Of a stretch of 64,000 nt of DNA, positions 29,530-37,947 are shown piece after piece (the first letter of the stretch is position 1; each line of letters opens with the position of its first letter). The notes under the pieces are model-generated. The model saw nothing but the letters and a program-made list of their open reading frames with translations, was not told where the DNA came from and made no database searches. The stretch spans positions 239,831 through 303,830 of the forward strand of contig NZ_JACIDX010000004.1 of assembly GCF_014196525.1 (NCBI RefSeq), written 5' to 3'. The stretch is from Novosphingobium sediminicola. GTDB taxonomy: Bacteria; Pseudomonadota; Alphaproteobacteria; Sphingomonadales; Sphingomonadaceae. The translations under genes and the position numbers were made by a program.

Positions 29530-30114
29530 ATGACTTTTCCTGAACTCGTTTTGGCCAGCCAGAGCGCTTCGCGTCGGGCGATGCTCGATGCTGCCGGTGT
29601 GGCGCATCAGGCTATTCCCGCGCGCATCGACGAACGCGCGCTGGAGGCCGGGCTTACGGGCGCTGCGCCCGATGCTGTCGCGCTGGCTTTGGCCAAGGCC
29701 AAGGCTCTGGCGGTCTGTCCATCGGCGCCGGGTGCGCTGGTGCTGGGCAGCGACTCCCTTGTCGTGGTCGATGGCCGCCGTTTCGACAAACCGGCAAGCC
29801 GCGAGGATGCTGCCGATCATCTGCGCTTCTTTTCGGGCCGGGTGATGGAATTGCATTCGGCCGCCGCGCTGGCCCGTGATGGGGCGGTGGTCTGGGCCCA
29901 TGCCGAATGCGCGCGCCTGTCGGTCCGCACGCTCGACGAGGGCTTTATTTCGGCCTATCTCGACGCCGAATGGCCCGAAGTGGCCGCCTGCGTCGGGGTG
30001 TTCCGCATCGAGGCGCGCGGCGTGCAATTGTTCGACAGCATCGAGGGCAGCCATTTCACGGTGCTGGGTATGCCGCTGCTGGCTGTGCTGGGGGCTTTGA
30101 GAGGCTTGAAGTGA
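29530..30114 (+). CDS. maf: Maf family nucleotide pyrophosphatase
   Basis: A 194-residue Maf/Ham1-fold protein that hydrolyses non-canonical or pyrimidine NTPs as a housecleaning enzyme. The N-terminus [19 protein letters not shown] is the Maf signature (S, R, R), and [12 protein letters not shown] carries the metal-binding aspartate. The usual LAxxKAxAV stretch is [11 protein letters not shown]. It overlaps aroE by 4 bp (GTGA), so the ppsR-maf-aroE-coaE run is tightly coupled. Confidence 0.92.
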   Translation: MTFPELVLASQSASRRAMLDAAGVAHQAIPARIDERALEAGLTGAAPDAVALALAKAKALAVCPSAPGALVLGSDSLVVVDGRRFDKPASREDAADHLRFFSGRVMELHSAAALARDGAVVWAHAECARLSVRTLDEGFISAYLDAEWPEVAACVGVFRIEARGVQLFDSIEGSHFTVLGMPLLAVLGALRGLK

Positions 30115-30968
30115 CTGAAATACTTGCGCCCACGCGGCCCTTTGCCGAAGTGATCGGCGATCCGATTGCCCAATCCAAATCGCCCGCGATTCATGGCCAC
30201 TGGCTCGAACGGCTGGGGCTGGAGGCTGATTACGGCCGCGCCCATGTGCTGCCCGCCGATCTGCCCGCCTATATTGCCGCGCGCCGGGCCGAACCTTTGT
30301 GGCGCGGATGCAATGTCACCATGCCGCATAAGCAGACGATCATCCCCCTGCTCGACGGGCTGGACCCGCTGGCGGCGCGGATCGGCGCGGTCAATACGGT
30401 GGCGGTGGAGCAAGATGGGCGGCTGATCGGCCATAACACCGACGCGCCGGGCTTTATCGAGCCTTTGCTGCCGGTCCTGGGCGATGAGTTGGCGCCGGAA
30501 AATGCGCTGGTGATCGGGGCGGGCGGCGCAGCGCGGGCGATTGTCGTGGCGCTGGCCGATGCGGGGATCGCGATCACGCTGGCCGCGCGCGATCCGGCCA
30601 AGGCGCAGGATTTGCTGGATGAACTCGCACCAGGCCCGCGCCATCGCGCGGCGGCGTTGGGGGATTTTGCCCGTGGCGGCGATGGCGAATTCGGCATGAT
30701 CGTCAATGCCAGCCCGCTGGGCATGGTCGGCAATCCGCCTTTGGCGCTGGATCTGAGCCATGGGCGGCCTGCGGCGATTGTTTATGATATTGTCACCGCG
30801 CCGCTCGAAACGCCTTTGCTGGCCGCCGCGCGGGCCGAGGGGATGCGCTGCATCGACGGGCTGACCATGCTGATCGGTCAGGCGGGGATTGCCTTTGAAC
30901 ATTTTTACGGCGTCGACCCTGCGCGTGAGCGGGGCGATGTGGCCCTGCGCGCGATTCTGACGGCATGA
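30111..30968 (+). CDS. aroE: Shikimate dehydrogenase
   Basis: A 285-residue NADPH enzyme that reduces 3-dehydroshikimate to shikimate in aromatic amino acid synthesis. The substrate site shows [18 protein letters not shown] and [16 protein letters not shown], with Lys of the MPHK motif catalytic. The Rossmann part is [16 protein letters not shown]. The start is GTG 30111, overlapping the maf stop; an alternative long frame upstream reads through maf in the wrong register. Its TGA overlaps the coaE ATG by 4 bp. Confidence 0.94.
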   Translation: MTEILAPTRPFAEVIGDPIAQSKSPAIHGHWLERLGLEADYGRAHVLPADLPAYIAARRAEPLWRGCNVTMPHKQTIIPLLDGLDPLAARIGAVNTVAVEQDGRLIGHNTDAPGFIEPLLPVLGDELAPENALVIGAGGAARAIVVALADAGIAITLAARDPAKAQDLLDELAPGPRHRAAALGDFARGGDGEFGMIVNASPLGMVGNPPLALDLSHGRPAAIVYDIVTAPLETPLLAAARAEGMRCIDGLTMLIGQAGIAFEHFYGVDPARERGDVALRAILTA

Positions 30969-31579
30969 AGAGCATCGGCCCCAGGATCATCGGTCTCACC
31001 GGCTCGATCGGCATGGGCAAATCGACCGTGGCCGGGATGCTGTGCGATTGCGGCGTGCCGGTGTTCGATGCTGACGCCACGGTGCGCGCGCTTCAGGGAC
31101 CGGGCGGGGCCTTGCTGCCCGCCATCGAGGCTGAATTTCCCGGCACCACCGGCCCGGATGGTGTGGACCGGGGCAAACTGGGCGCGGCGGTGTTTGGCAA
31201 GCCCGAAGCGTTGGCGCGGCTGGAAGCGATTGTCCATCCGGCGGTGGCGATTGCGCGGGAGCAATTCCTTGCGCAACATTGCGACTCACCGATGGTTGTT
31301 TTTGACATTCCCTTGCTGTTTGAGCGCACCGGGCGGGGGGGAATGGATGCGGTGGTGGTGGTTTCGGCCCCGGCCCCTGTGCAAAAGGCCCGAGTCATGG
31401 CCCGACCGGGCATGAATGAGGCTAAATTCGACGATATTCTGGCCGCGCAAATGCCCGATCCGGAAAAACGGGCGCTGGCCGATTATATCATTGATACAGG
31501 TACTTCGCTGGAGGAAACCCGCGAGGCCCTCGCAAAAGTGTTAGATCGGATTAACCATTTGGACGGAAACGCAACCTAA
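30965..31579 (+). CDS. coaE: Dephospho-CoA kinase
   Basis: A 204-residue P-loop kinase that adds the 3'-phosphate to dephospho-CoA, the last step of CoA synthesis. The P-loop is GLTGSIGMGKSTVAGML at residues 10-26, followed by VFDADATVRALQ and the CoA-domain FDIPLLFE. RPGMNEAKFDDILAAQMPD near residue 145 is the lid-type segment. The ATG overlaps the aroE stop. The dnaQ gene starts 59 bp downstream. Confidence 0.94.
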   Translation: MKSIGPRIIGLTGSIGMGKSTVAGMLCDCGVPVFDADATVRALQGPGGALLPAIEAEFPGTTGPDGVDRGKLGAAVFGKPEALARLEAIVHPAVAIAREQFLAQHCDSPMVVFDIPLLFERTGRGGMDAVVVVSAPAPVQKARVMARPGMNEAKFDDILAAQMPDPEKRALADYIIDTGTSLEETREALAKVLDRINHLDGNAT

Positions 31580-31638
31580 TCTCGATTCCATGAGAATTTT
31601 GCTTGTGCAGCCCGGTTTCGAGGAGGATAGATATCACA

Positions 31639-32331
31639 ATGCGTGAGATTATCTTCGACACCGAAACCACAGGTCTGGACCCCAAAAACGGCGATAGGCT
31701 GGTGGAAATTGGCTGCGTCGAAATGGTCAACAGGGTGGCCACCGGCGCGACCTATCATGCCTATTTCAACCCCCAGCGCGACATGCCAGCCGAGGCCGAA
31801 CGGGTCCACGGCCTGTCCGAAGCGTTCTTGGCGGACAAGCCGCTGTTTGCGGAAAAGGCGCAGGAATTTCTCGATTTTATCGGCGATGCGCCGATGGTGG
31901 CGCATAATGCCGGTTTCGACTTTGGCTTTATCAATGCCGAGCTGACCGCCGCCGGTTTCGAGCCGGTCGGGCTGGATCGCATGGTCGATACGGTCAAGAT
32001 CGCACGCCAGAAACATCCCGGCGCGAAAAACTCGCTCGATGCGCTTTGCACCCGCTATGGCATCGACCGCAGCCACCGAACCAAACATGGCGCCCTGCTC
32101 GACTCCGAACTGCTGGCGCAGGTCTATGTCGAATTGCTGGGCGGCCGCCAGATTGGTATGGAACTGGCCGCGCAAAGCGTTGTTATTACGCAAACAGTAA
32201 CCGAAACCCACACGCAGGCGCCGCGTTCGCGACCCCTGCGCGAGGCCCGCCCTCATGCCGCCAGTCAGGAGGAACTGGACGCCCACGGCGCGTTTTTGAA
32301 ATCGATCAAGGAGCCGATCTGGCTTCAGTGA
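31639..32331 (+). CDS. dnaQ: DNA polymerase III epsilon subunit (3'-5' proofreading exonuclease)
   Basis: A 230-residue DEDDh exonuclease that proofreads in the Pol III core. Exo I is REIIFDTETTGLDPKNGDRL with Asp7 and Glu9, Exo II is MVAHNAGFDFGFINAEL, and Exo III is HGALLDSELLAQVYVELLGG with the catalytic His. The C-terminal tail after residue 180 is the linker to the polymerase alpha subunit. AGGAGG lies upstream; ATG 31639 gives MREIIFDTET. dnaQ near oriC is usual in this group. Confidence 0.95.
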   Translation: MREIIFDTETTGLDPKNGDRLVEIGCVEMVNRVATGATYHAYFNPQRDMPAEAERVHGLSEAFLADKPLFAEKAQEFLDFIGDAPMVAHNAGFDFGFINAELTAAGFEPVGLDRMVDTVKIARQKHPGAKNSLDALCTRYGIDRSHRTKHGALLDSELLAQVYVELLGGRQIGMELAAQSVVITQTVTETHTQAPRSRPLREARPHAASQEELDAHGAFLKSIKEPIWLQ

Positions 32332-32365
32332 CTATCAAGAGATAACAACAAGAGGAGTAACAACC

Positions 32366-32932
32366 ATGGACGTTCGCGTTTCCGGTCATCAAATGGAAAC
32401 TGGCGATGCACTGCGCGTGCATGTTGAGGAGCGCCTGGCGGCGATCATCGACAAATATTTCGCGCGGGCGCTGTCTTCGGTTGTCACCTTCAGCAAGGCC
32501 CCGGGCGGTTCGTTCCGCAGCGACATCGTGATGCATGTGCGCCAGGGCCTGATCCTGAAGGGCGCCGGCCTCAGCCATGATGCGCACCACGCCTTTGACC
32601 AGGCCTCGGACAAGGTGGAAACCCAGCTGCGCCGCTATAAGCGCCGGTTGAGCGCGCGGCAGGAACAGGCCGCCCATTCGGTTCGTTCCGAAGAAGCCGC
32701 CTATACGATTTTCGTCGAACCCGAGATCGAGCAGGACGAGGCCCCCATTGAAGCGCCGCTGGTGATTGCCGAGCTGCGCGTCGATGTGCCCGAAACCACC
32801 GTGTCGGACGCGGTGATGATGCTCGACCTGCGCAACACTAACGCGCTGCTGTTCAAAAACGCTGGCACCGGCAAGCATAATATGGTTTACCGGCGCGGTG
32901 ATGGGTCGATCGGCTGGGTCGAACCGTCCTGA
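32366..32932 (+). CDS. hpf: Long-form ribosome hibernation promoting factor
   Basis: A 188-residue long HPF. The N-terminal S30Ae/RaiA domain (MDVRVSGHQMETGDALRVHV, then FSKAPGGSFRSDIVMHV) binds the 30S decoding region. The C-terminal domain (ETTVSDAVMMLDLRNTNALLF, then VYRRGDGSIGWVEPS) dimerises ribosomes into inactive 100S pairs. The ATG follows AAGAGGAGTAACAACC, a strong ribosome-binding site. A perfect terminator lies after the stop, separating it from ptsN. Confidence 0.94.
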   Translation: MDVRVSGHQMETGDALRVHVEERLAAIIDKYFARALSSVVTFSKAPGGSFRSDIVMHVRQGLILKGAGLSHDAHHAFDQASDKVETQLRRYKRRLSARQEQAAHSVRSEEAAYTIFVEPEIEQDEAPIEAPLVIAELRVDVPETTVSDAVMMLDLRNTNALLFKNAGTGKHNMVYRRGDGSIGWVEPS

Positions 32933-32949
32933 CGAACGTTAACGCGCTC

Positions 32950-32989
32950 CACGGCCCGGTGCCTTTGGCGCGGGCCGTGGTGTGTTTTT
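32950..32989 (+). terminator. Rho-independent terminator after hpf
   Basis: A perfect 9-bp stem (CACGGCCCG 32950-32958 with CGGGCCGTG 32971-32979, 12-nt loop) is followed by GTGTTTTT to 32989. Confidence 0.85.
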
Positions 32990-33134
32990 GGGACCACTGG
33001 CGGGGGCGTTTGGTCAAGGCGGTAAGCTGACGAACCAAACCTCTTTGCTTGTTTCGATAAAACCCGCTATCGGCCCGGCCGATCCCGCTTGGCTTCTTGG
33101 CGCGCGGGAGAGAAGGCTTAAACGAATTTTGGCG

Positions 33135-33593
33135 ATGACCGCGCTGTTCACGCTCCTGCCTGATGCCGTCAGTACGGTAAAAGTCGATAGCAAGTCGGCT
33201 GTTCTCGATTGTCTGGCCGACCGCTTTGCGGCGGTGTACGGACTTGATCGGGCGCAGGTGCTTGAGCGTATCCTTGAACGGGAAAATCTGGGCAGCACCG
33301 GTTTCGGGCGCGGCGTGGCGATTCCCCATGCCCGCGTGCCGATGGTGGAAAAGCCGGTGGCCGTGTTTCTGCGACTGGCTGCGCCTGTGGCGTTTGAGGC
33401 GGCCGACGATATGCCGGTCGATCTGGTGTTCGGCCTGCTCAGCCCCGAGGCGGCGGGCGTGGTCCATCTGCATGCTCTGGCGGCGATCTCGCGGCTGATG
33501 CGCGATGACAAGATGCATGCCGCGCTGATGGAGGCGCCGGGCGACGAGGCGATTTATGCGCTGATCGCCAATGTGGCCGACCGCAGCACTTGA
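33135..33593 (+). CDS. ptsN: PTS IIA-like nitrogen regulatory protein PtsN
   Basis: A 152-residue EIIA-Ntr protein. The phospho-acceptor is His65 in FGRGVAIPHARVPMVEKPVA, the family signature. In alphaproteobacteria it takes phosphate from EI-Ntr and NPr and regulates carbon, nitrogen and potassium responses; it does not transport sugar. Start ATG 33135 (MTALFTLLPD) is used, since the longer frame runs from the hpf terminator. The upstream neighbour hpf is the common companion. Its stop overlaps the next gene by 4 bp. Confidence 0.92.
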   Translation: MTALFTLLPDAVSTVKVDSKSAVLDCLADRFAAVYGLDRAQVLERILERENLGSTGFGRGVAIPHARVPMVEKPVAVFLRLAAPVAFEAADDMPVDLVFGLLSPEAAGVVHLHALAAISRLMRDDKMHAALMEAPGDEAIYALIANVADRST

Positions 33594-33928
33594 GCGAGCG
33601 ATTACCCGCAGGAATCGAAGTTTCCGCGCTTTTGCGTCAGGTTCAGGCCGAGGGCGGCTTTGGCACGATCGTCGCGCGCGGCGATCCCGATGCGGGCACA
33701 GTGATGGTGGTTTTGTGCGACCGGGGCGGCGATTATCGCGCCTATGAACGGATGCCCAGCGCGGATGGCCACCGAATCTGGCAATGCGCAAAGAAGCAGA
33801 ACGCCGAATCGCCCGATGAGTTCCCCGACTGGCTGAAAAAACGCGAGCGTCAGGACAGCGACCTGTGGATTGTTGAACTGGATATCGCGCGAGGTGAACG
33901 GTTCATCGGATTAACGGCAGATGACTGA
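33590..33928 (+). CDS. DUF1491 family protein
   Basis: A 112-residue cytoplasmic protein of the DUF1491 family, conserved in Alphaproteobacteria with unknown function. The start LPAGIEVSALLRQVQAEGGF and WIVELDIARGERFI are the recognised parts. The best start is TTG 33590, which overlaps the ptsN TGA and would couple translation. It shows no signal peptide or membrane segment. The next 200 bp to the cell-wall hydrolase gene contain only a short perfect hairpin (33988-34005) and no supported gene. Confidence 0.82.
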   Translation: MSERLPAGIEVSALLRQVQAEGGFGTIVARGDPDAGTVMVVLCDRGGDYRAYERMPSADGHRIWQCAKKQNAESPDEFPDWLKKRERQDSDLWIVELDIARGERFIGLTADD

Positions 33929-34125
33929 TTGACCCTGCGCGCCGCTTTGGGCAACGGGCGCACACCTAATCTCGCGAGGGCGGTCTGTCCGGCAATCATG
34001 CCGGAACGACAAGCGCGCAGACGGGGGACATCCGGCAAGCGGTCGGGCGGTTTCGGCGCCAGCAATGGCTAAAGACCCCGCTTCACCCTTGCGACAGGCT
34101 GTTCACCGCCCATTTGAAATTGTTT

Positions 34126-34734
34126 ATGGCTCTCTTTCTGAAACGCGCCAGTCTGGCCTCGGTTGCCGCTGGTTTTCTGGTTTTGCTTTACAGCGCCGCC
34201 GGTTCGGGCGCAGCCGCTCAGGACAAAACCCAGTCGTCGGTTCAACTGCAACCTTCGCTCAGCGTGTTTAACGAGGAAAACACCTCGGACGCTCTGATTC
34301 CCGCCCCGCAGGCCCCCGCTTCGCTCGCCGACCTTGTCGCCGCAGAGCCCGAAGCCGCCTCGGAAACGTCGGAAGACATCAATTGTCTGGCCGGCGCCAT
34401 CTATTTCGAAGCCGGTAACGAACCGCTCGATGGCCAGCTCGCCGTTGGCCGCGTGATCGTGAACCGCACCCGTTCGGGCCGTTTCCCCGCCTCTTACTGC
34501 GGCGTGGTGTATCAGCCCTCGCAATTCTCTTTTGTGCGCGGCCATCACATGCCCGCGATTCGGACCGAATCGCGCAAGTGGCAGAACGCTCTGGCCATTG
34601 CTCATATCGCCCATGACAACCGCTGGAAGTCGAGCGCAGAAGGTGCGCTGTATTTCCACGCCGCCCGTCTGGGTTCGCGCTGGCAGGACAAGGTCCGCGT
34701 GGCGCAGATCGAGAACCATATCTTCTATCGTTGA
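34126..34734 (+). CDS. Cell wall hydrolase, SleB family (Hydrolase_2)
   Basis: A 202-residue exported enzyme. A signal segment at residues 1-32 (ASVAAGFLVLLYSAAGSGAA) is followed by a low-complexity linker, then the SleB catalytic domain from about residue 85: CLAGAIYFEAGNEPLDGQLA with the catalytic Glu, then VIVNRTRSGRFP and VVYQPSQFSFVRGHH. It likely cleaves the glycan as a lytic transglycosylase or amidase. I use ATG 34126; a TTG at 34114 would add four residues. A strong terminator follows. Confidence 0.9.
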   Translation: MALFLKRASLASVAAGFLVLLYSAAGSGAAAQDKTQSSVQLQPSLSVFNEENTSDALIPAPQAPASLADLVAAEPEAASETSEDINCLAGAIYFEAGNEPLDGQLAVGRVIVNRTRSGRFPASYCGVVYQPSQFSFVRGHHMPAIRTESRKWQNALAIAHIAHDNRWKSSAEGALYFHAARLGSRWQDKVRVAQIENHIFYR

Positions 34735-34764
34735 TCCTTTTTGCGGATCGCGCGATCATTTCAG

Positions 34765-34798
34765 GCCCTCCGTCCTTGCCGACGGGGGGCTTTTCTTT
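34765..34798 (+). terminator. Rho-independent terminator after the SleB gene
   Basis: A 10-bp stem (GCCCTCCGTC 34765-34774 with 34781-34790, one wobble, 6-nt loop) is followed by TTTTCTTT. Confidence 0.85.
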
Positions 34799-34811
34799 AT
34801 GGGCCGGCGCG

Positions 34812-34979
34812 ATGAAATCCCCCGCCTCCCCCTGCAATGGCGTGTGCCGCCTTCATCCCACCCATGGCTTTTGCGCGGGATGCTGGCGCAGCGGGGATGA
34901 GATCGCGGCATGGCCCGCCATGTCGGACGGGGCCAAGCGCGCACTGCTGGCCACGCTAAAAAAGCGGCGCAAACGCTGA
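34812..34979 (+). CDS. DUF1289 (small Cys-rich) protein
   Basis: A 55-residue protein of the DUF1289 family, with the four-cysteine arrangement SPCNGVCRLHPTHGFCAGCW that likely binds zinc or an Fe-S cluster, followed by GDEIAAWPAMSDGAKRALLA and a basic tail. Homologues occur widely as short proteins of unknown role. I start at ATG 34812; a longer frame back to 34731 lies in the previous terminator and is not conserved. Its stop leaves 40 bp to proA. Confidence 0.85.
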   Translation: MKSPASPCNGVCRLHPTHGFCAGCWRSGDEIAAWPAMSDGAKRALLATLKKRRKR

Positions 34980-35019
34980 ATGGCTGACAGGGCGGCGCAA
35001 TTCTGTTAAGGGGCCGCGC

Positions 35020-36306
35020 ATGTCTGATACGCAAACTCTTGAATCCGCCCAAACCGAAACGTCCGAAGCGCTGGTAGCGCGTCTGGCTAAGGCTGGCCGC
35101 GCGGCGCAGGTCGTGCTGGCGCGCATGACCACCCCGCAAAAGGCTGCGGCGCTGCTGGCGGCTGCCGATGCTCTGCGCGCGGCGGAACCAGCGATTCTGG
35201 AGGCCAATGCGCAGGATATGGTGGCGGGCGCCGCGCGCGGCCTGTCGGGCGCGATGCTCGACCGGCTGAAGCTGGATGCGGGCCGTCTGGCCGGGATTGC
35301 CGATGCGGTGGCGGCGGTGGCCGGTCTGCCCGATCCCGTGGGCGAGGTGATTTCGCAGGATGAGCGCCCCAATGGCCTCGTTCTGGCGCGGGTGCGCGTG
35401 CCTGTCGGCCTGATCGGCATCATTTATGAAAGCCGCCCCAATGTGACGGCGGACGCGGCCGCGCTCTGCATCGGTTCGGGCAATGCCGCGCTGCTGCGCG
35501 GGGGCAGCGAAGCGGTGCATTCCAATCGCGCGATCCATGCCGCGATGGTCAAGGGTCTGGTCAGCGCGGGCGTGTCCGAGGCGGCGGTACAATTACTGCC
35601 GACGCAGGACCGTGCAGCGGTGGGTGCGATGCTGACGGCGGCGGGGCTGATCGACATGATTGTGCCGCGCGGCGGCAAATCGCTGGTCCAGCGGGTTCAG
35701 GATGACGCCCGCGTGCCCGTGCTCGCGCATCTGGACGGCATTTGCCACACCTATGTTCACAGCGCGGCCGATCCTGACATGGCTCTCTCCATCGCGGTGA
35801 ACGCCAAGATGCGCCGCACCGGCATTTGCGGTTCGATGGAAACGCTGTTGCTCGACGCTGCCTTCCCCGGCTCGGTCGCGGTGGTTCAGGCGCTGCTCGA
35901 CAAGGGCTGTGAATTGCGCGGTGATGCTCGTGCCCGCGCGCTCGATCCGCGCATCCTGCCCGCCAGCGAGGCCGATTGGGATACCGAATATCTCGACGCG
36001 ATCCTCTCGGTGGCCGTGGTCGATGGGGCCGAGGCGGCGATTGACCATATCGCCCGCCATTCCAGCCATCACACCGACGCCATCATCACGGCTGACGCTG
36101 CTGCTGCTGAGGAATTCCTCCAGCGTGTCGACAGCGCGATCGTCATGGTCAACGCCAGCACGCAATTTGCCGATGGCGGCGAGTTTGGGCTTGGCGCGGA
36201 AATCGGCATTGCTACCGGTCGCCTGCACGCGCGCGGCCCGGTCGCTCTGGAAGGGCTGACCACCTATAAGTGGCAGGTGCGCGGAACCGGACAGGTTCGC
36301 CCCTGA
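35020..36306 (+). CDS. proA: Gamma-glutamyl phosphate reductase
   Basis: A 428-residue NADPH-dependent enzyme of the aldehyde dehydrogenase fold that reduces glutamate-5-phosphate to glutamate semialdehyde in proline synthesis. The catalytic cysteine is in RRTGICGSMETLLLDAAF near residue 270, and VPVGLIGIIYESRPNVTADA is the cofactor-binding lead. proB is not adjacent. The stop lies inside the frame chosen for nadD, with a 37-bp overlap if nadD starts at 36270. Confidence 0.96.
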   Translation: MSDTQTLESAQTETSEALVARLAKAGRAAQVVLARMTTPQKAAALLAAADALRAAEPAILEANAQDMVAGAARGLSGAMLDRLKLDAGRLAGIADAVAAVAGLPDPVGEVISQDERPNGLVLARVRVPVGLIGIIYESRPNVTADAAALCIGSGNAALLRGGSEAVHSNRAIHAAMVKGLVSAGVSEAAVQLLPTQDRAAVGAMLTAAGLIDMIVPRGGKSLVQRVQDDARVPVLAHLDGICHTYVHSAADPDMALSIAVNAKMRRTGICGSMETLLLDAAFPGSVAVVQALLDKGCELRGDARARALDPRILPASEADWDTEYLDAILSVAVVDGAEAAIDHIARHSSHHTDAIITADAAAAEEFLQRVDSAIVMVNASTQFADGGEFGLGAEIGIATGRLHARGPVALEGLTTYKWQVRGTGQVRP

Positions 36307-36959
36307 AACCCAATCCGCAACGTATCGGCCTTATGGGCGGGAGCTTCAATCCCGCCCATGGGGGCCATCGCCGCATCAGCCTCATGACGCTTGCCGCGCT
36401 GGGGCTGGATGAGGTGTGGTGGCTGGTGTCTCCGGGAAATCCATTGAAGCCTCAGGCGGGCATGGCCCCCCTGCCCGCGCGCGTGGCCTCGGCGCGGGCG
36501 CAGGCGCGGCGCGCGCCGATCCGGGTTTCGGCCATCGAGCAGGATCTGGGCACGCGCTATACTGTTGATACTTTGGCGCGGATTCGCCGCCGCTGGCCCG
36601 CAAAATGTTTCACGTGGATCATGGGCGCGGACAATCTGGCGCAATTTCATCGCTGGCGGCGGTGGCGCGATATCGCCCGCGCTATGCCGATTGCGGTTAT
36701 TGCCCGTCCGGGCTATGATAGCGGCGCTGTTGCCAGTCCGGCGATGGCCTGGCTGCGCCGATTCCGGCGGCCTGCGGCCAGTTTGAAAAAGCCGGCTGGA
36801 TGGAGCGCGCCAAGGCTGGTGCTGTTGCGTTTCGACCCCGATCCCCGTTCGGCCACCGCCATCCGGCAGGCCAATCCGGCATGGGCGCAGGGAGTGATTG
36901 CACCATCGCTGCGGGATGGCCTGACACGCCGCAGGATTGCCCATAGGGGACGGGCATGA
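36270..36959 (+). CDS. nadD: Nicotinate-nucleotide adenylyltransferase
   Basis: A 229-residue nucleotidyltransferase that joins NaMN and ATP to make nicotinate adenine dinucleotide in NAD synthesis. The active-site line is IGLMGGSFNPAHGGHRRISL, with the HxGH motif, and TRYTVDTLARIRRRWP follows. The start is uncertain: GTG 36270 is inside proA, a CTG at 36303 overlaps the proA stop, and ATG 36333 would cut the first strand of the fold. A parS-like site lies inside. rsfS follows 100 bp on. Confidence 0.87.
   Translation: MAGARNRTGSPLKPNPQRIGLMGGSFNPAHGGHRRISLMTLAALGLDEVWWLVSPGNPLKPQAGMAPLPARVASARAQARRAPIRVSAIEQDLGTRYTVDTLARIRRRWPAKCFTWIMGADNLAQFHRWRRWRDIARAMPIAVIARPGYDSGAVASPAMAWLRRFRRPAASLKKPAGWSAPRLVLLRFDPDPRSATAIRQANPAWAQGVIAPSLRDGLTRRRIAHRGRA
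36606..36621. promoter_or_regulatory. parS-like site in nadD
   Basis: TGTTTCACGTGGATCA keeps the CACGTG core and left arm; it differs from the variant TGTTTCACGTGGAACA at one base. It lies inside nadD, 8 kb right of the origin. Confidence 0.6.
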
Positions 36960-37059
36960 TGCGGCGAGACATGGCCATAAGCGTTTCCTATTGATCATTC
37001 TGGCACCCCGCCTCCAGCCGGAGCGGGCCTGCCACCAGAGAGGAGTTATTCTGACCTAC

Positions 37060-37467
37060 ATGCCCGATCCTATCACCCCTTCGCCCGCCATCCCGGCGGC
37101 GAAACCCGTTTCCACGCTGCCCGAATCCGTGCCCGGTTCGCTGCATGCGTTGATCCTGCAATCGCTTGACGACGATCAGGCGCAGGAAATTGTCTCCATC
37201 CCGCTGGAAGGCAAGACCTCGGTGGCCGATCACATGGTGATCGCATCGGGCCGTTCCACGCGTCAGGTGGCCGCGATGGCCCAGCATCTGGCCGAGCGTA
37301 TCAAGCATGGCGGCTTTGGCCATGTCCGCATCGAAGGTCTGCCTGCGGCGGATTGGGTGTTGATCGATGCCAGCGATATTGTCGTCCATCTGTTCCGCCC
37401 CGAAGTGCGCAACTTCTACAATCTGGAACGCATGTGGGGCTTTGACGGACCCAGCGGTGCGGCCTGA
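37060..37467 (+). CDS. rsfS: Ribosome silencing factor RsfS
   Basis: A 135-residue RsfS/Iojap-like protein that binds ribosomal protein L14 and blocks subunit joining under starvation. The core SLDDDQAQEIVSIPLEGKTS with VADHMVIASGRSTRQVAAMA is diagnostic, as are GLPAADWVLIDASDIVVHLF and the final FYNLERMWG. GAGAGGAG lies upstream of ATG 37060. A longer frame from 36937 has no homology. The setting nadD-rsfS-rlmH is standard across bacteria. Confidence 0.94.
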   Translation: MPDPITPSPAIPAAKPVSTLPESVPGSLHALILQSLDDDQAQEIVSIPLEGKTSVADHMVIASGRSTRQVAAMAQHLAERIKHGGFGHVRIEGLPAADWVLIDASDIVVHLFRPEVRNFYNLERMWGFDGPSGAA

Positions 37468-37521
37468 TCTGCACGACTGATCAGGTTTTTCGGGGGCGCG
37501 GCAAAAGGACGGGTCGGCACG

Positions 37522-37944
37522 ATGCTGCTGCATATACTGGCCCGTGGGCGGATTGCCCGCTCGCCCGAAGGAGAGATGCTGGACCGCTATCTGAAGCGGA
37601 TTAGCTGGCCGGTGAAGCACACCGAATTGCCGGACCGGGGCGGTACGCTTCCCGCCCTTGCCACCCCTGCTCGCCGCGTGTTGCTCGACGAGCGCGGGCG
37701 CCAGCTTTCTTCGGAAGAATTTGCCGCGATGCTGGGGCGTTGGCGCGATGATGGCGTGCGTGAGGTGCGCTTTGAAATCGGCGCGGCCGATGGGCATGGC
37801 GATGAGGGGCGCGCAGGCGCCGATCTGCTGATCGCCTTTGGCGCGATGACATGGCCGCATCTGATGGCGCGCGCGATGCTGGCCGAACAATTGTGGCGCG
37901 CCACCGCGATCCTGTCGGGCCATCCCTATCACCGGGCGAATTAA
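37522..37944 (+). CDS. rlmH: 23S rRNA (pseudouridine1915-N3)-methyltransferase RlmH
   Basis: A 140-residue SPOUT-fold enzyme that methylates pseudouridine 1915 of 23S rRNA. The trefoil knot is visible in GRQLSSEEFAAMLGRWRDDG and in the end, ARAMLAEQLWRATAILSGHP with YHRAN, which fits the family (YHKxN). LDERGRQLSSE is the standard SAM loop. At 140 residues it is slightly shorter than E. coli RlmH. It is three bases from the next gene, so they probably share a transcript. Confidence 0.95.
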   Translation: MLLHILARGRIARSPEGEMLDRYLKRISWPVKHTELPDRGGTLPALATPARRVLLDERGRQLSSEEFAAMLGRWRDDGVREVRFEIGAADGHGDEGRAGADLLIAFGAMTWPHLMARAMLAEQLWRATAILSGHPYHRAN

Positions 37945-37947
37945 GCG